Of a stretch of 49,282 nt of DNA, positions 8,624-17,677 are shown one piece after another. The notes under the pieces were generated by a model, which saw only the letters and a list, made by a program, of their open reading frames with translations, was not told where the DNA came from and made no database searches. The position numbers were made by a program, and so were the translations under genes. Numbering within the stretch: position 1 is the stretch's first letter; every line of letters starts with the position of its first letter. The DNA is from Bacilli bacterium (GTDB lineage: Bacteria; Bacillota_I; Bacilli_A; RFN20; CAG-826), in assembly GCA_024687185.1 (NCBI GenBank), contig JAILEX010000072.1:1-49282 (forward strand), in the 5' to 3' direction.

Positions 8624-9520
8624 TTATCTCTTCTTCCTCCCGTAGTCGTAATAGGCCTCGGTCGCGCTTTGGATGCGTTTGGCGGAAACATGGGTATAGA
8701 TCTCGGTGGTCTCTAGGTGCGAATGTCCCAATAGCTCGCTTACGATGCGAAGGTTCGCCCCGTTTTCTAGTAGATGGGTCGCAAAGCAATGGCGAAGGGT
8801 GTGCGGGGAGATTTGCTTATCGATTCCAGAAAGAAGGGCGTATTTCCTAATCTGGGTGAAGAAATAATTCCTGCTTAGCGGTTTCCCATACCGATTTAGG
8901 AAGAGCGTTTTGGTGTCTCTTCCTATGTTTTGGCTCCGCCACTTCTCGATATAGGTGCCTAGATACCCTAAGGCGAATTCGCTTACCGGCACGCTTCTTT
9001 CCTTCCTTCCCTTACCGGAAGTCACCTTGACTAGCCTCTCCTGGAAGGAAACGTCATAGGTTTGCAAAGCAAGTAATTCCGATACGCGAAGCCCCGAGGC
9101 ATACATTAGCTCTAGCATCGCCTTGTCCCTGGCCCCATATTCGTTATCTAGCGGCGGCGCATCCAGCAAAGCCTCCACCTCCTCGGTCGTTAAGACGGTT
9201 GGAAGGTGCCTTCTGGCCTTGGGACGGTCGACCTTGGGGAATTTACCCTCGATGAGCTTCTCCCTTTCCAAATAGCGGAAAAAGGAATAAAGCGAGGATA
9301 TCCTCCTTGCAATCGTCGAAGGGGAACGGAATTCCTCGCTTTGTCTGGCCGCGAAATCCTCTAGGTCCGTCGGCAAGATATCCTTAAACCCCTTCTTTTC
9401 GGGGAAGGTAGCGAAAAAGAGGTCGATGTCATCGAAATAGTCCTTGATCGTGAGCTCGCTTAACCCCCGTTCGGAACGGAGGTAGTCCTCATAGTCGATT
9501 AACGCGTCCTTTAGTTCCAC
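8624..9520 (-). CDS. XerC/XerD-type tyrosine recombinase
   Basis: A 298-residue tyrosine recombinase with the size and sequence of the chromosome-dimer resolvases. An N-terminal SAM-like core-binding domain (about 1-95) precedes the catalytic domain. Catalytic residues are Arg145 (SGLRVSELL), Lys170, His240 and Arg243 (SPHTLRHCFATH), His266 and the nucleophile Tyr275 (IYTHV). The start codon is GTG at 9520, preceded by a GGGG-rich stretch that overlaps the end of dinB, so it is coupled to dinB. XerC and XerD cannot be told apart with certainty by eye. Its housekeeping neighbours argue against a phage integrase. Confidence 0.9.
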   Translation of the reverse strand: MELKDALIDYEDYLRSERGLSELTIKDYFDDIDLFFATFPEKKGFKDILPTDLEDFAARQSEEFRSPSTIARRISSLYSFFRYLEREKLIEGKFPKVDRPKARRHLPTVLTTEEVEALLDAPPLDNEYGARDKAMLELMYASGLRVSELLALQTYDVSFQERLVKVTSGKGRKERSVPVSEFALGYLGTYIEKWRSQNIGRDTKTLFLNRYGKPLSRNYFFTQIRKYALLSGIDKQISPHTLRHCFATHLLENGANLRIVSELLGHSHLETTEIYTHVSAKRIQSATEAYYDYGRKKR

Positions 9521-9522
9521 CC

Positions 9523-10722
9523 CTATTTCCCCTTTTTCCTATTTTCGGCTTCCGAAGCCCTCTTTAAAAGGGGCTTGTCGAGTTTGCGGTTCAATTTTTC
9601 GATCAGCAAAATCGTCGCGTCGGATTTTTCATATTCCTCATAGTCCCATAAGGTCATCTGCACCGTGGCCTTCTTCGGGTCCTCCAATTTGGATAAGGAC
9701 ACCCCGACAAGGCGTATCTCCATCTTGCCATCGAATTCCTTGAGATAGAGCTCTTTGGCGCATTCATAGATCTCGTTAAAGTCATTGGTCCCCTTATCTA
9801 GGGATTTCGCCCTAGTATGGAGATGGAAGCTCCCGACCGTGTCTTTAACCGTCAAGGTCACCGTATGGCCGACCATCTTGGCCTTTTTCGCCCGATCGCT
9901 AACTTCCTTCGCGACTTCCTCTAGGCTAGGCCTAACCTCACCATACCCATTCATGTCATAGGGCAAGGTCGTGGAGGCCCCAATCGATTTCGGGTCTTCC
10001 CTAACAAGGGTAAGCTCATCGCTTCCCTTGCCCCTGATCCAGTCTTTGACCGTATAGAAGAATTTGCCCAATGTCGCCATCAAGGCGGGGTCTTCCTCCT
10101 TGCAAAGCCTAGCCAAATCGCCAATTGTGCCGATGCCGATCTCCCTAAGCTTCGGGGCGGTCTTCTTGCCTATCCCCCAAAAGGATTCTATGGGCATTGG
10201 ATAAAGGATCTTCGGAATATCCCTAACCGCCAAAAAGGTAAGGCCCATCGGCTTTTTCATGTCGCTTGCCATCTTCGCGAGCCACTTGGTGACGGCTACC
10301 CCGATCGAGGCGGTGAGGCCCGTTTCCCTAAGCAAGGTATTTTGCATCGACTGGAAATAGGATACCGGGTCCTTGACGCCTTTCATCACCTCGGTGAAGT
10401 CCGCGTAGCATTCATCGATCGAGGCCACCTCGATCAAGGGGGTGTACCTCCTTACGATATCGAAGAAGGCCTTGGAAAGCTTTGAATAATAGGGGAAATC
10501 GGGCGGAAGGATGATGACATTGGGGCAAAGGCGCAGGGCTTGGAAGGTCGGCATGCCCGAATGGATGCCATATTCCCTGGCCTTATAGGAACAGGTGGAC
10601 ACGATCCCCGCCCTGCCCTTGCCGCCTATGATAAGGGGCTTTCCCTTTAGGGTTTGGTCACGCAAAACCTCCGCCGAGGCGAAGAACGCGTTCAAATCGA
10701 TGTGGGCGATGATCCTAGACAT
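9523..10722 (-). CDS. dinB: DNA polymerase IV (Y family)
   Basis: A translesion polymerase of 399 residues. The palm begins with HIDLNAFFAS (Asp9 metal ligand, Phe14 at the sugar steric-gate position) and continues with SIDECYADF (Asp103, Glu104). Helix-hairpin-helix and little-finger domains follow. A beta-clamp-binding motif QMTLW is at 355-359, followed by a basic C-terminus. The start has no Shine-Dalgarno sequence and only 14 bases separate the ATG from a -10-like GATAAT. The stop is two bases from the recombinase start. Confidence 0.94.
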   Translation of the reverse strand: MSRIIAHIDLNAFFASAEVLRDQTLKGKPLIIGGKGRAGIVSTCSYKAREYGIHSGMPTFQALRLCPNVIILPPDFPYYSKLSKAFFDIVRRYTPLIEVASIDECYADFTEVMKGVKDPVSYFQSMQNTLLRETGLTASIGVAVTKWLAKMASDMKKPMGLTFLAVRDIPKILYPMPIESFWGIGKKTAPKLREIGIGTIGDLARLCKEEDPALMATLGKFFYTVKDWIRGKGSDELTLVREDPKSIGASTTLPYDMNGYGEVRPSLEEVAKEVSDRAKKAKMVGHTVTLTVKDTVGSFHLHTRAKSLDKGTNDFNEIYECAKELYLKEFDGKMEIRLVGVSLSKLEDPKKATVQMTLWDYEEYEKSDATILLIEKLNRKLDKPLLKRASEAENRKKGK

Positions 10723-10736
10723 AAAAGAACAGAAAA

Positions 10737-10742
10737 ATTATC
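10737..10742 (-). promoter_or_regulatory. Candidate -10 of dinB
   Basis: GATAAT on the minus strand, preceded by GCGC, 14 bases before the dinB ATG. The predicted 5' leader is about 8 bases and lacks a ribosome site. No good -35 is visible. Confidence 0.3.
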
Positions 10743-10779
10743 GCGCAAAAGCGAGGGAAAATGCATTAAGGAAAGGAAA

Positions 10780-12648
10780 TTATTCCTTTGCCATCTTTCT
10801 TGCTAGTTCGGCGACTTGGCTTGGGGCGATGCCATAGGCAAGGCGCTGCTTCTCTATCTTGTCGCTATAGATATAGACGGTGGGGACGCAGCGGTATTTC
10901 ACCTCGCCGCGATACCCTTTTTCCATTAAGGCGGACAATACGGTGTCGACGAAGCCTTCCTTGATGGAATAGGCATCATAAAGGAGGATCCTATCCTTAT
11001 TCAATAAATAGGATAGTAGGCTTTCCCCTAAGGGATTTAGGTAGATCGGGTCGATGATGTCGCAATCTACGTCCTTTAGTAGCTCGGCGATATCGCTAGA
11101 GACCGGGCCGGTGACGACAAGGGCCAGGCGAGAGGTCTCGCTCCTTTTTAGGAACCTATGCTCCATAAACGGCGTTTCGATCGCGCCTTCCTCGGGATTA
11201 TAGGGACGTACTTCCCTAGGGCAACGGATGGCGAATACGCCATGCCCTTTTAGCGATTCCTCATATAGTCCCGCGGCGATCCTAAAGTCGGCGGGCAAGG
11301 TGACGACGACCCCTGGGATCGATTTGAGGTAGGCGACGTCATATAGGCCTTGGTGGGTATCGGCGTTTAAGCCAAGTAGCCCCGCGCGCTCGACGATGAT
11401 CGTCATATTGGAGTTAAACCTAGCACAATCGTGGCTCAATTCGTCATATGCCCTTTGCAAAAAGGACGAATATATCGAAACAATCGGGTGGATATCGCTT
11501 AAGGCGAGCCCTCCTGCTAGGGTTAGGGCGTGCTCTTCCTGAATGCCTACGTCGATGGCCCTATCCTTATAGCGGGTATAGGGTCCTTCTAGTCCCGCTC
11601 CCCTAAGCATCGCCGGGACGATTAGGAAGGTGTTGGGGTTATTCTCCATGATCTTGGCCGTATAGTCGGAGAAGAAATGGGAGAAGGATACGGAGCCCGG
11701 ATGGACGTTTTTCGGGGCCCCGGTCTCTAGGTCGAAGGGGGTGACGCCATGCCAATAGCCGGTGGCGTCCTTTTCCGCGTATTTATAGCCCTTACCTTTG
11801 GTAGTGCTTACGTGCACAACGACGGATTTGGTCGAGTTCTTCGCCTTTTTGAAAGCCTTTTCCATTGCGTGGATGTCGTGTCCGTCGACCACGCCGATAT
11901 AGGTGAATCCGAGGTTATCGAAGATATTCATCTGAAGCAGATGCCTCTTAATCCAGTTCTTGGTGGCCAAAGACCAATTGTAGAGGGTCGTTCCGCCCTT
12001 GGTTTTCCTTAAAAGGCTTACGTAGCCGCGCTTGAACTTGTTATAGGCCTTGCCCGTGGAGAGTTTGCGGAAGACCTTGCTTAGCCCTCCGTTGGCCGCG
12101 GAGATGGCCATGTCGTTGTCGTTGAGGATTATGATGACCTTGGTTTTTCTGCCGATTAGGTCGTTTAATCCTTCGAAGGCCAAGCCGTTAGCTATGCTAG
12201 AATCGCCAATAAGAGCGATTACTTCGTACTTTTCTCCCTTTAGATCCCTTGCAAGGGCATAGCCTTCTGCAATGGAAATGGAGGTTGAGGAATGACCACC
12301 GCTATATTGGTCGTAGGGGCTTTCCTCTGATTCTGGGAAGCCTTTTGGATAATCCGGTTCGTTAAGATGTTCGAGGCTACGTCCGGTAAGCAGCTTATGC
12401 GCATAGCATTGATGGCCGACATCAAAGATGAGTTTGTCCTTTGGCAAGTCGAAACTGCGGTGGATTGCCACCGTTAGCTCCACATCGCCGAGATTGCTGG
12501 AAAGATGGCCGCCGTACGTCGATATTTGTTTAAGGATTTCCTTCCTCAAACCATCGCAAAGGGCCTCCAACTCCTTCTTATTCAAATCTTTAAGAAATGA
12601 GGGGTCTTTGATGGAATTTATGTCGATTTCCCTGATTTTATCGGACAT
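10780..12648 (-). CDS. dxs: 1-deoxy-D-xylulose-5-phosphate synthase
   Basis: A thiamine-diphosphate enzyme (about 622 residues) catalysing the first step of the MEP isoprenoid pathway from pyruvate and glyceraldehyde-3-phosphate. Visible are GGHLSSNLG (the N-terminal catalytic His region), the cofactor/Mg motif LIGDSSIANG...LNDND, the domain II glutamate in DVGIQEEHAL, and a C-terminal transketolase-type domain. Ser replaces the second Gly of the GDG motif. I place the start at the ATG at 12648; a TTG two codons upstream (12654) is also in frame. Neither has a ribosome site. A TAGTAT hexamer ends 5 bases before the ATG. Confidence 0.92.
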   Translation of the reverse strand: MSDKIREIDINSIKDPSFLKDLNKKELEALCDGLRKEILKQISTYGGHLSSNLGDVELTVAIHRSFDLPKDKLIFDVGHQCYAHKLLTGRSLEHLNEPDYPKGFPESEESPYDQYSGGHSSTSISIAEGYALARDLKGEKYEVIALIGDSSIANGLAFEGLNDLIGRKTKVIIILNDNDMAISAANGGLSKVFRKLSTGKAYNKFKRGYVSLLRKTKGGTTLYNWSLATKNWIKRHLLQMNIFDNLGFTYIGVVDGHDIHAMEKAFKKAKNSTKSVVVHVSTTKGKGYKYAEKDATGYWHGVTPFDLETGAPKNVHPGSVSFSHFFSDYTAKIMENNPNTFLIVPAMLRGAGLEGPYTRYKDRAIDVGIQEEHALTLAGGLALSDIHPIVSIYSSFLQRAYDELSHDCARFNSNMTIIVERAGLLGLNADTHQGLYDVAYLKSIPGVVVTLPADFRIAAGLYEESLKGHGVFAIRCPREVRPYNPEEGAIETPFMEHRFLKRSETSRLALVVTGPVSSDIAELLKDVDCDIIDPIYLNPLGESLLSYLLNKDRILLYDAYSIKEGFVDTVLSALMEKGYRGEVKYRCVPTVYIYSDKIEKQRLAYGIAPSQVAELARKMAKE

Positions 12649-12683
12649 ATTCAATACTAGTAAACTACTAATTTTATACTAGA

Positions 12684-12899
12684 TTACTCCTTATCGCTTG
12701 TTTCGCCCGTCAATTCCTCCATTTTGGTTTGCGCGGACTTAAGTTCTTCGGTCAGTTCCTTTTGGATCTTGATGCCTTCTTCGAATAGGGCAAGCGCTTC
12801 TTCTAGGGGCAGGGTGTGGGTCTCGACCTTGGTCACGATTTCGTTTAGCCTCGCTAACCTTTCCTCGAAGCTTTGCTTGTTCTCTTGCTTTTCTTCCAT
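12684..12899 (-). CDS. xseB: Exodeoxyribonuclease VII small subunit
   Basis: A 71-residue helical protein with the XseB pattern SFEERLARLNEIV, then LPLEEALALFEEG and a charged second helix. It assembles with XseA to degrade single-stranded DNA. It begins 17 bases after xseA, with GGAG 8 bases before the ATG. The stop is about 35 bases from dxs. Confidence 0.93.
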   Translation of the reverse strand: MEEKQENKQSFEERLARLNEIVTKVETHTLPLEEALALFEEGIKIQKELTEELKSAQTKMEELTGETSDKE

Positions 12900-12916
12900 G
12901 GTGTCTGCTCCTTTGC

Positions 12917-14128
12917 CTATTCTCTATTCTCTTTCTTGGCCGTGATCTTGGACTCGATTATACCATCTTTAAGATGAGTGATTATCTCCTCGCCTTCTTT
13001 GGCGTCTTTGATCGAGGCGATCACCTTGCCGGATTTATTCTGCGATATGCTATATCCGCGCTTTAACGCGCCTTCGGGCGAAAGGCCCTTGAGGCGATTG
13101 GACAAAGAGTCCAGCTGGTTCTTCTTTGCCATTAGTATCGACTGGTACTCGCCGATAAGGATCCTTTTGGTGTGTTCCAAGGATTCGATCCTTTGCTCAT
13201 AAACGGCCCCAGGACGCAAAAAGAACGGACGGGAGGATAAAGAGGCGACTTTCTCCCTCTTTTGCCTTAAAAGGGCTGAAAATGCCATTAGAAGCCTATC
13301 TCCTGTATCGTCTAAGGCCATGATGACCTCGTTTTGGTCGGGCGTGGCCAAAACCGCGGCGGCGGTTGGGGTCGAAACCCTTCTATCGGCGACTAGGTCG
13401 ATTAGGGTCGTGTCGATTTCGTGTCCCACCGCGCTAATGACGGGGATTTCGCAAGAGGCGACCGCCCTGACCAATGTTTCGTCATTAAAGGCGCCCAGGT
13501 CTTCGCTGCTTCCGCCTCCGCGCCCGATAATCAATACGTCTAAGTTACTATTTTCCGCTAACTTCAATGCGCGGAGCAGGTCTTTCGGGGCTTCCTTGCC
13601 TTGGACGAGGCTAGGCATGCAGACAATGGTCGATAAGGGCCACCTTAGGGAGGCATTATGTAGGATATCCTTCATCCCAGCGCTACTTTTGCCGGCGATG
13701 ACGCCGATGCGGTTGGGGAATGGGGGGATCTTCCTTTTCCGGCTTTCGTCGAATAGCCCCTCTTCCTTTAACTTGGCCGCTAGGGCCCTAAGTTTGGCGA
13801 GTTCTTCCCCTTCGCCTTCTTTTTCCATATAGACGGCGCTAAAGCGATACCCGCCCTGGGGAGGATAGACGGTCAAAGAGCCGATCACGACGACCTTATC
13901 CCCGTTTTGGGGATTGAACTTGAGGTTATAGGCATAGCTTTGCCACATCAAGGAAGGCAAAACGCTTTTATCGTCTTTCAAGGTGAAATAGCAATGCCCT
14001 GAGGGGTAGCGTTTGAAATTGGAAATCTCCCCGCTTACGCGGATGGAATGGAATTCCGGGGCCCCTTCTAGAAATACCTTGATGCGGGTATTGAGCTCGG
14101 TGACGGTAAGGATCTCTTCTTTTGCCAT
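12917..14128 (-). CDS. xseA: Exodeoxyribonuclease VII large subunit
   Basis: The catalytic subunit of ExoVII (403 residues). An N-terminal OB-fold (LTVTELNTRIK, GEISNFKRYPSGHCYFTLKD) is followed by the nuclease domain with IGVIAGKSSAG, the GRGGGSSEDLGAFNDE block and SAVGHEIDTTLIDLVADRRVSTPTAAA. A coiled-coil C-terminal part follows. The order nusB-xseA-xseB-dxs is a common Firmicutes arrangement, and spacings of 17 bases each side indicate one operon. Confidence 0.95.
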   Translation of the reverse strand: MAKEEILTVTELNTRIKVFLEGAPEFHSIRVSGEISNFKRYPSGHCYFTLKDDKSVLPSLMWQSYAYNLKFNPQNGDKVVVIGSLTVYPPQGGYRFSAVYMEKEGEGEELAKLRALAAKLKEEGLFDESRKRKIPPFPNRIGVIAGKSSAGMKDILHNASLRWPLSTIVCMPSLVQGKEAPKDLLRALKLAENSNLDVLIIGRGGGSSEDLGAFNDETLVRAVASCEIPVISAVGHEIDTTLIDLVADRRVSTPTAAAVLATPDQNEVIMALDDTGDRLLMAFSALLRQKREKVASLSSRPFFLRPGAVYEQRIESLEHTKRILIGEYQSILMAKKNQLDSLSNRLKGLSPEGALKRGYSISQNKSGKVIASIKDAKEGEEIITHLKDGIIESKITAKKENRE

Positions 14129-14145
14129 CCCCTACTTCCCCTTGC

Positions 14146-14622
14146 TTAGTTCGTTCCTTCTTCGGAAGGGTTCTCTTTTCGGACCAATATGTTGTCTAGG
14201 ATGGCGTTGACGAACTTATAGTCGTTGGCCTCGCAGTATTTCTTGGCGAGCTTGACGGCGATGTTGATGACGACCCTTTTGTCGACGTCTTCCTCGACAT
14301 AGAAGAAATGGGAGAAGGCGAGCAAAAGGATGGCCCTTTCGATGCGGACGAGCCTATCGAAGGTCCAACTGCGCATATGGGCGTTGAATATATTCACGGC
14401 CAAGCCATAGTGCTTAACCGTCATGATCACGGTGCTTTTGATGAAGGGATCGACGTCCTCATAGGGACAATCGCAAAGCGAGGAAAGGATTCCTTCCACG
14501 TCCACGGATAGTTTCATATCGATGTAGTGGAGGACATCGTAGATGGCGGTCATCGCCACTTCTTGGGTCTCGTTTCTCGAGAGCGTGCTGGCCATTTCCT
14601 GGCTAGAAAGATCAATCGGCAT
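14146..14622 (-). CDS. nusB: Transcription antitermination factor NusB
   Basis: A 158-residue all-helical NusB. It binds boxA RNA with S10 and supports antitermination on rRNA operons. The C-terminal signature VVINIAVKLAKKYCEANDYKFVNAIL is clear. AGGT lies about 10 bases before the ATG. A terminator separates it from the upstream membrane gene, so nusB-xseA-xseB-dxs probably has its own promoter in 14623-14715. I could not identify that promoter convincingly. Confidence 0.9.
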   Translation of the reverse strand: MPIDLSSQEMASTLSRNETQEVAMTAIYDVLHYIDMKLSVDVEGILSSLCDCPYEDVDPFIKSTVIMTVKHYGLAVNIFNAHMRSWTFDRLVRIERAILLLAFSHFFYVEEDVDKRVVINIAVKLAKKYCEANDYKFVNAILDNILVRKENPSEEGTN

Positions 14623-14715
14623 GTGTTTTTACCTGGTGTTTGCGCATTTCTGCGGGGATAGTCTACCACATCCCCCGTTTTTCTTATACAGGCGCTTTCG
14701 TTGCGCGAAAAGAAA

Positions 14716-14737
14716 ATGCGCCTTGGCTTTGGCGCAT
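14716..14737 (-). terminator. Terminator after the 14748 membrane gene
   Basis: On the minus strand, a 7-bp stem ATGCGCC / GGCGCAT with an 8-base loop is followed by TTTTCTTTTC. It lies between the membrane gene and nusB. Confidence 0.7.
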
Positions 14738-14747
14738 CCTTTTTTCC

Positions 14748-15236
14748 TTATTGTCCCTTCTTCTCTTCCCTAAGCGCCTTAGTGGCCTTTGCATAATAGA
14801 TGATCATGAAGGCGAATAGGACGAGGAAGAGGGTATGGACGACGATCGAGAGGATATAGACGGCGACGTCCGCCCCTTCTAGATGGGTGATGAAATAGGC
14901 GATGAGCACGCCCAAATCGGCGGTATATAGCGTCGTGGCGCCGATGACGGCGAATAGCTTTCCTTTCGCGGCCAATACGGTCGCCCCGAAATAGCAAGCG
15001 AGGATCAAAAAGGAGGGAACGAGGGTCAAGGGGACCATGTTCATCCCCGTGAATAGGTCTAGAAAAAACCTTGTCACGCCCAAAGAGAAATATAGGTGGA
15101 AGCTATTGCTGATACATCCGATGACCACGGCGAAAAAGTCGAGGCAAAAGGGGATCAGTATATAGATGCATAGCTTTTGGTAGCTACGGAGATAGCGTTC
15201 GCTTCTTTCCCGAAGCGCGTTCTTGGGGGAGGACAT
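14748..15236 (-). CDS. Four-helix membrane protein of unknown function
   Basis: Not recognised. The 162-residue protein has a basic N-terminus, about four hydrophobic helices (roughly 23-43, 63-90, 93-117 and 124-150) and a basic C-terminal tail, KATKALREEKKGQ. It starts 3 bases after the Asp23-family gene and so is co-transcribed with it. In Firmicutes, Asp23/Gls24 proteins are often held at the membrane by a small partner such as AmaF, so a role as membrane partner of the neighbouring Asp23 protein is plausible but inferred from position only. Confidence 0.75.
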   Translation of the reverse strand: MSSPKNALRERSERYLRSYQKLCIYILIPFCLDFFAVVIGCISNSFHLYFSLGVTRFFLDLFTGMNMVPLTLVPSFLILACYFGATVLAAKGKLFAVIGATTLYTADLGVLIAYFITHLEGADVAVYILSIVVHTLFLVLFAFMIIYYAKATKALREEKKGQ

Positions 15237-15239
15237 TTC

Positions 15240-15575
15240 TTAGCTTACGCCGACGACACGGATCTTGACTTCGACTGGCAATGTATCGAGCATCAGCGTC
15301 ATGGTGTCGGAGATTTCCTTTTGGATTTTCGAGCAGATGTCGGCGATAGGCTGGTCCTTTGGCGCGGTGACGTCGACCGAAATGACGGCCACACCGAGCT
15401 TGGAGAAGCTGACCCTGGCGGGGTTTACGACCTGAAAGCTATTCTGCTTCTTCGCCAAACTGGCGCCGGCGCGGGTCACGCAATAGTCGGTGATGGTGAG
15501 CACGGCCTGACGGGAAATGCCCATTTCGCCGAGTTTGGAATAGTTGTTGATCGGTAGGTATATGGCTGTGTTCAT
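15240..15575 (-). CDS. Asp23/Gls24-family protein
   Basis: A 111-residue protein with the Asp23/Gls24 fold pattern: GEMGISRQAVLTITDYCV near the N-terminus and GVAVISVDVTAPKDQPIADICSKIQ in the second half. Family members are abundant envelope-associated or cytosolic proteins. The homologue YqhY sits next to nusB in Bacillus and has been linked to control of fatty-acid synthesis. AAGGCGG precedes the ATG. The gap to transketolase is 30 bases without a terminator. Confidence 0.85.
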   Translation of the reverse strand: MNTAIYLPINNYSKLGEMGISRQAVLTITDYCVTRAGASLAKKQNSFQVVNPARVSFSKLGVAVISVDVTAPKDQPIADICSKIQKEISDTMTLMLDTLPVEVKIRVVGVS

Positions 15576-15605
15576 GCTGTTACCGCCTTTCTGCCAAGGT
15601 TTATT

Positions 15606-17594
15606 TTACTTCTTAAAGACGTATTCCTCAATCTCCCTAGCGACCTTTTCGGGGGTGAAGCCATAGTCGGCGAGCACTTCCTTGGCCTTGCCGCTTGCGC
15701 CGAAGGTATCGACGCCGATGTTTTTCCTGGCGTAGCGACCCCAGCCGAAGGTGGAACCGCATTCCAGGGATATGCAGTGGCAATGCTTGCAAGAGAGGAC
15801 GCTTTCCTTGTAGGACTCCTCCTGCCTTTCGAATACCTCGAAGCTAAGCATCGAGATGACTTTGATGGAAATGCCCTTTTCCGAAAGTAGCTTAGCGGCA
15901 TCGATGGCGAGTTTGACCTCGCTTCCGCTAGCGAAAAGCTCATAGTCGGCGTCATCTTCGCCATAGACCTTATAGGCGCCTTTTAGGGCGAGGTCTTCGC
16001 TGCTGCTTTCAAGTAGGGGCAAGCCTTGCCTAGACAAGACGATCGCCGTCGGGGTCTTTTTGGAGGAAAGGGCGATCCTATAGGCGGCCTTGACTTCGTT
16101 GGCGTCGGCGGGACGGCAGACGTTGACGTTGGGGGTCGCGCGAAGCATCGCGAGCTGCTCGATCGGCTGATGGGTTGGGCCATCTTCGCCGACGGCGAGG
16201 GAATCGTGGGTGAATAGATAGATCGCGGGAAGCTCCTCTAGCGCGGCCATGCGGATCGCGGGCTTCATGTAGTCGGCGAAGACGAAGAAGCAAGCGCAAT
16301 AGGGCAAAACGCCGCCATGGAGCAACATGCCGTTTACGACGCAGGCCATGGCGAATTCCCTGATGCCGAAGCGGATGTCCCGGCCAGAGGGGTTTTCTTT
16401 GGAAAACGCGGTGATGCCCGGGACGTTGGTGTTGGTGCTTCCGGCCACGTCGGCGCTACCGCCCATCATGAAGGGGATCGCGGGGACAAGGAGCTTGAGC
16501 ATCTCGCCGCTAGTGACCCTGCTGGCCTTGGCGTAATCGGAAGGATATTCGGGAAGAGAAGGCATATAGGGCCCGACGTTGCGGCTAAACGCATCGAGGA
16601 ACCTCTTATATTCCTCCTTGTGCTCCTTCTTATAGGCTTCGACGACCCTTTCGTATTCCTCGTGGGCCTTTTTGCCGCGGGAGGCGAACTTCTCCTTGAA
16701 GTAATCGTAGGCTTCCTGGGGGATCTCAAAGGGCGGATAGGCATAGCCATAGCTTGCCTTGGCATAGGCCCCGTCTTCCTCTCCTAGAGGAGCCCCGTGG
16801 GTTTTGGATAGGCCCTCGTTTTTGCTGCCCTTGCCGATTTTGGTATGGACGATGATGCAGGTGGGATAGACTTTGCTTTCCTTCGCCGAGGCGATGGCCT
16901 GGGAGATGGCTTCGACGTTTTCCCCGTCCTCCACCTCAAGCACGTTCCATTCGGAGGCTAGGAAGCGGAGTTTGACGTTTTCGCTTAGCGAATCCGAGGT
17001 CGGCCCGTCTAGGGTGGACTGGTTCTCGTCATAGAACAATATGAGTTTGTTGAGGCGGTGGTGTCCCGCAAGGGAGATCGCCTCCTGGGAGATGCCTTCC
17101 TCAAGGCAGCCGTCGCCGCAAAGGCAATAGGTATAGTGGTCGATGAGTTTGTCCCCGTCTATGTAATTGGCGGCGACGCTTCTTTCGGCCATGGCTACGC
17201 CAACGGCCTGGGCGATGCCCTGTCCCAAGGGACCGCCAGAGGCATCCACGCCCGCGGTGACCCCGATTTCTGGGTGACCTGGGGTGCGGCTATGGAGCTG
17301 TCTGAATTGCTTTAGGTCGTCCAAGCTGACGTCATAGCCCGCGAAATGGAGATAGGTATAGAGCAAGGCGGATGCGTGGCCGCTAGAATAGACGAGCCTA
17401 TCGCGGTTGACCCAGTTAGGATCGCTGGGATCGGCCTTGAGGTGGTCGCGGTAAAGCGCGAGCATGATGGGCGCGGCGTCTAGCGCCATGCCTGGGTGGC
17501 CTGAGTTGGCTTTGTTGATGATGTCGATGATGGTGGCCCTGATCGCACCAAGAACGAGCTTTTCACGCTCTTTGATTTCCTTTACCTTCTCCAT
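15606..17594 (-). CDS. tkt: Transketolase
   Basis: A full-length (662 residues) thiamine-diphosphate transketolase of the non-oxidative pentose phosphate pathway. Motifs in order are NSGHPGMALDAAP, the cofactor motif GDGCLEEGISQEA, SKTHGAPLG, the catalytic Glu region RFGIREFAMA, and DSLAVGEDGPTHQP. A C-terminal domain follows. AAAGGGGAG precedes the ATG. It may lead a short operon with the Asp23-family and membrane genes, since no terminator is seen after it. Confidence 0.96.
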   Translation of the reverse strand: MEKVKEIKEREKLVLGAIRATIIDIINKANSGHPGMALDAAPIMLALYRDHLKADPSDPNWVNRDRLVYSSGHASALLYTYLHFAGYDVSLDDLKQFRQLHSRTPGHPEIGVTAGVDASGGPLGQGIAQAVGVAMAERSVAANYIDGDKLIDHYTYCLCGDGCLEEGISQEAISLAGHHRLNKLILFYDENQSTLDGPTSDSLSENVKLRFLASEWNVLEVEDGENVEAISQAIASAKESKVYPTCIIVHTKIGKGSKNEGLSKTHGAPLGEEDGAYAKASYGYAYPPFEIPQEAYDYFKEKFASRGKKAHEEYERVVEAYKKEHKEEYKRFLDAFSRNVGPYMPSLPEYPSDYAKASRVTSGEMLKLLVPAIPFMMGGSADVAGSTNTNVPGITAFSKENPSGRDIRFGIREFAMACVVNGMLLHGGVLPYCACFFVFADYMKPAIRMAALEELPAIYLFTHDSLAVGEDGPTHQPIEQLAMLRATPNVNVCRPADANEVKAAYRIALSSKKTPTAIVLSRQGLPLLESSSEDLALKGAYKVYGEDDADYELFASGSEVKLAIDAAKLLSEKGISIKVISMLSFEVFERQEESYKESVLSCKHCHCISLECGSTFGWGRYARKNIGVDTFGASGKAKEVLADYGFTPEKVAREIEEYVFKK

Positions 17595-17677
17595 TCTCTC
17601 CCCTTTCGTTTTTTAGAAAATTTAGTAGATAATTGGTTGTTTTATGGTTTTTGCTATCCTTAAGGATAGGAGTGGAG

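Noticed and set aside
8624-9520. Tyrosine recombinase as a sign of a prophage or integrative element
   Set aside because: Size and sequence match XerC/XerD, and its neighbours are housekeeping genes with no attachment repeats or phage genes.
17654-17669. Palindrome CTATCCTTAAGGATAG after aspS
   Set aside because: Considered as a terminator, but there is no T-tract on either strand and the loop is only 4 bases.
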